13,487 nt of DNA from JAYODZ01 sp965660195 (lineage in GTDB: Bacteria > Pseudomonadota > Alphaproteobacteria > RS24), in contig CBFHZM010000051.1 of the NCBI GenBank assembly GCA_965660195.1, forward strand, positions 1-13,487, written 5' to 3'. The translations under genes were made by a program, and so were the position numbers. The notes beneath the pieces are model-generated. The model was not told the origin of the DNA, ran no database searches, and saw only the letters and a program-made list of their open reading frames with translations. The number at the start of each line of letters is the position of its first letter. Position 1 is the stretch's first letter. Shown one piece after another: positions 13,302 through 13,487 of the stretch.

Positions 13302-13487
13302 ATGACTTCAATACCGCAAATTTTACGCCAACAAGCGCTGCAACAAGCTGAAGCCGACGCAATTATAGACGGCGCTTGGCGGCTTTCCTATGGCGATTTG
13401 CAAGCACACGTTCTGCAGGCTGCGGCTGTGTTGCGTGAAAAAGGCCTCGGACGCGGTGACTGTTTTGCTATTTGGGCTCCGAATTGT
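13302..13487 (+). CDS. AMP-forming acyl-CoA synthetase/ligase, N-terminal part only
   Basis: Sixty-two residues up to the right edge: MTSIPQILRQQALQQ, then ADAIIDGAWRLSYGDLQ, then VLREKGLGRGDCFAIWAPNC. The W-x-L-S/T-Y-x-x-L segment followed by L-x-x-x-G-(L)-x-x-GD-x-V/F-A-I-x-x-x-N is the opening of AMP-binding (FadD/CaiC-like) enzymes, which usually run to 500-560 residues. The catalytic AMP-binding loop is beyond the window, so function rests on the start only. It would make an acyl-CoA from a carboxylate, ATP and CoA. ATGs at 13299 and 13302 are in frame; AGGAG at 13292-13296 gives better spacing (5) to 13302. It is divergent from the SDR gene at 13190. Confidence 0.78.
   Translation, partial: MTSIPQILRQQALQQAEADAIIDGAWRLSYGDLQAHVLQAAAVLREKGLGRGDCFAIWAPNC

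Noticed and set aside
1..13487. Mobile elements, tRNA genes, CRISPR repeats or phage attachment sites
   Set aside because: No transposase frame, long terminal inverted repeats, cloverleaf-like segment or regularly spaced repeats were found; the window is almost fully packed with intact metabolic and transport genes.

Overview
The window reads as part of an aerobic catabolic gene cluster from a Gram-negative proteobacterium. A TonB-dependent outer-membrane receptor with a signal peptide shows an outer membrane. Moderate G+C genes separated by AT-rich control regions and the family mix (Rieske oxygenase, old yellow enzymes, SDRs, SnoaL-like proteins, MFS carriers) fit a sphingomonad or a marine gammaproteobacterium; I cannot decide between them. 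The likely substrate is a hydrophobic polycyclic or alicyclic compound (steroid, bile-acid or terpenoid-like). That is inferred from the gene complement only.

Layout. (1) 1-3099, minus strand: Fe-S type old yellow enzyme, then Rieske oxygenase, then a 2-keto-4-pentenoate hydratase that runs off the left edge. (2) 3100-3369: divergent AT-rich control region. (3) 3370-6785, plus strand: spinster-like MFS carrier, DHRS1-like SDR and a second MFS carrier, closed by a strong bidirectional hairpin terminator at 6820-6848. (4) 6873-9146, minus strand: TonB-dependent receptor. (5) 9147-9431: second divergent control region. (6) 9432-11907, plus strand: class I old yellow enzyme, SDR and SnoaL-like protein, tightly spaced. 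(7) 11912-13190, minus strand: SDR followed by an overlapping second SnoaL-like protein, converging on block 6. (8) 13191-13301: third divergent control region. (9) 13302 to the right edge, plus strand: start of an AMP-forming acyl-CoA synthetase.

Working model (inference): the receptor and one or both MFS proteins take up or move the compound. The acyl-CoA synthetase activates a carboxylate. SDRs and old yellow enzymes adjust keto and alkene groups, SnoaL-like proteins dehydrate or isomerise, the Rieske enzyme hydroxylates, and the hydratase acts on a product of meta-cleavage. Ligase, two OYEs, two SnoaL proteins, SDRs and an MFS carrier are also the families found in the anaerobic bile-acid 7-dehydroxylation (bai) operon, here combined with oxygenase chemistry.

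The most notable non-coding signal is a motif, TTTACGCA, present twice in each of the three divergent control regions and found by eye only twice elsewhere. It suggests one regulator controlling the whole cluster. No tRNA, rRNA, CRISPR array, insertion sequence or transposase gene was seen.
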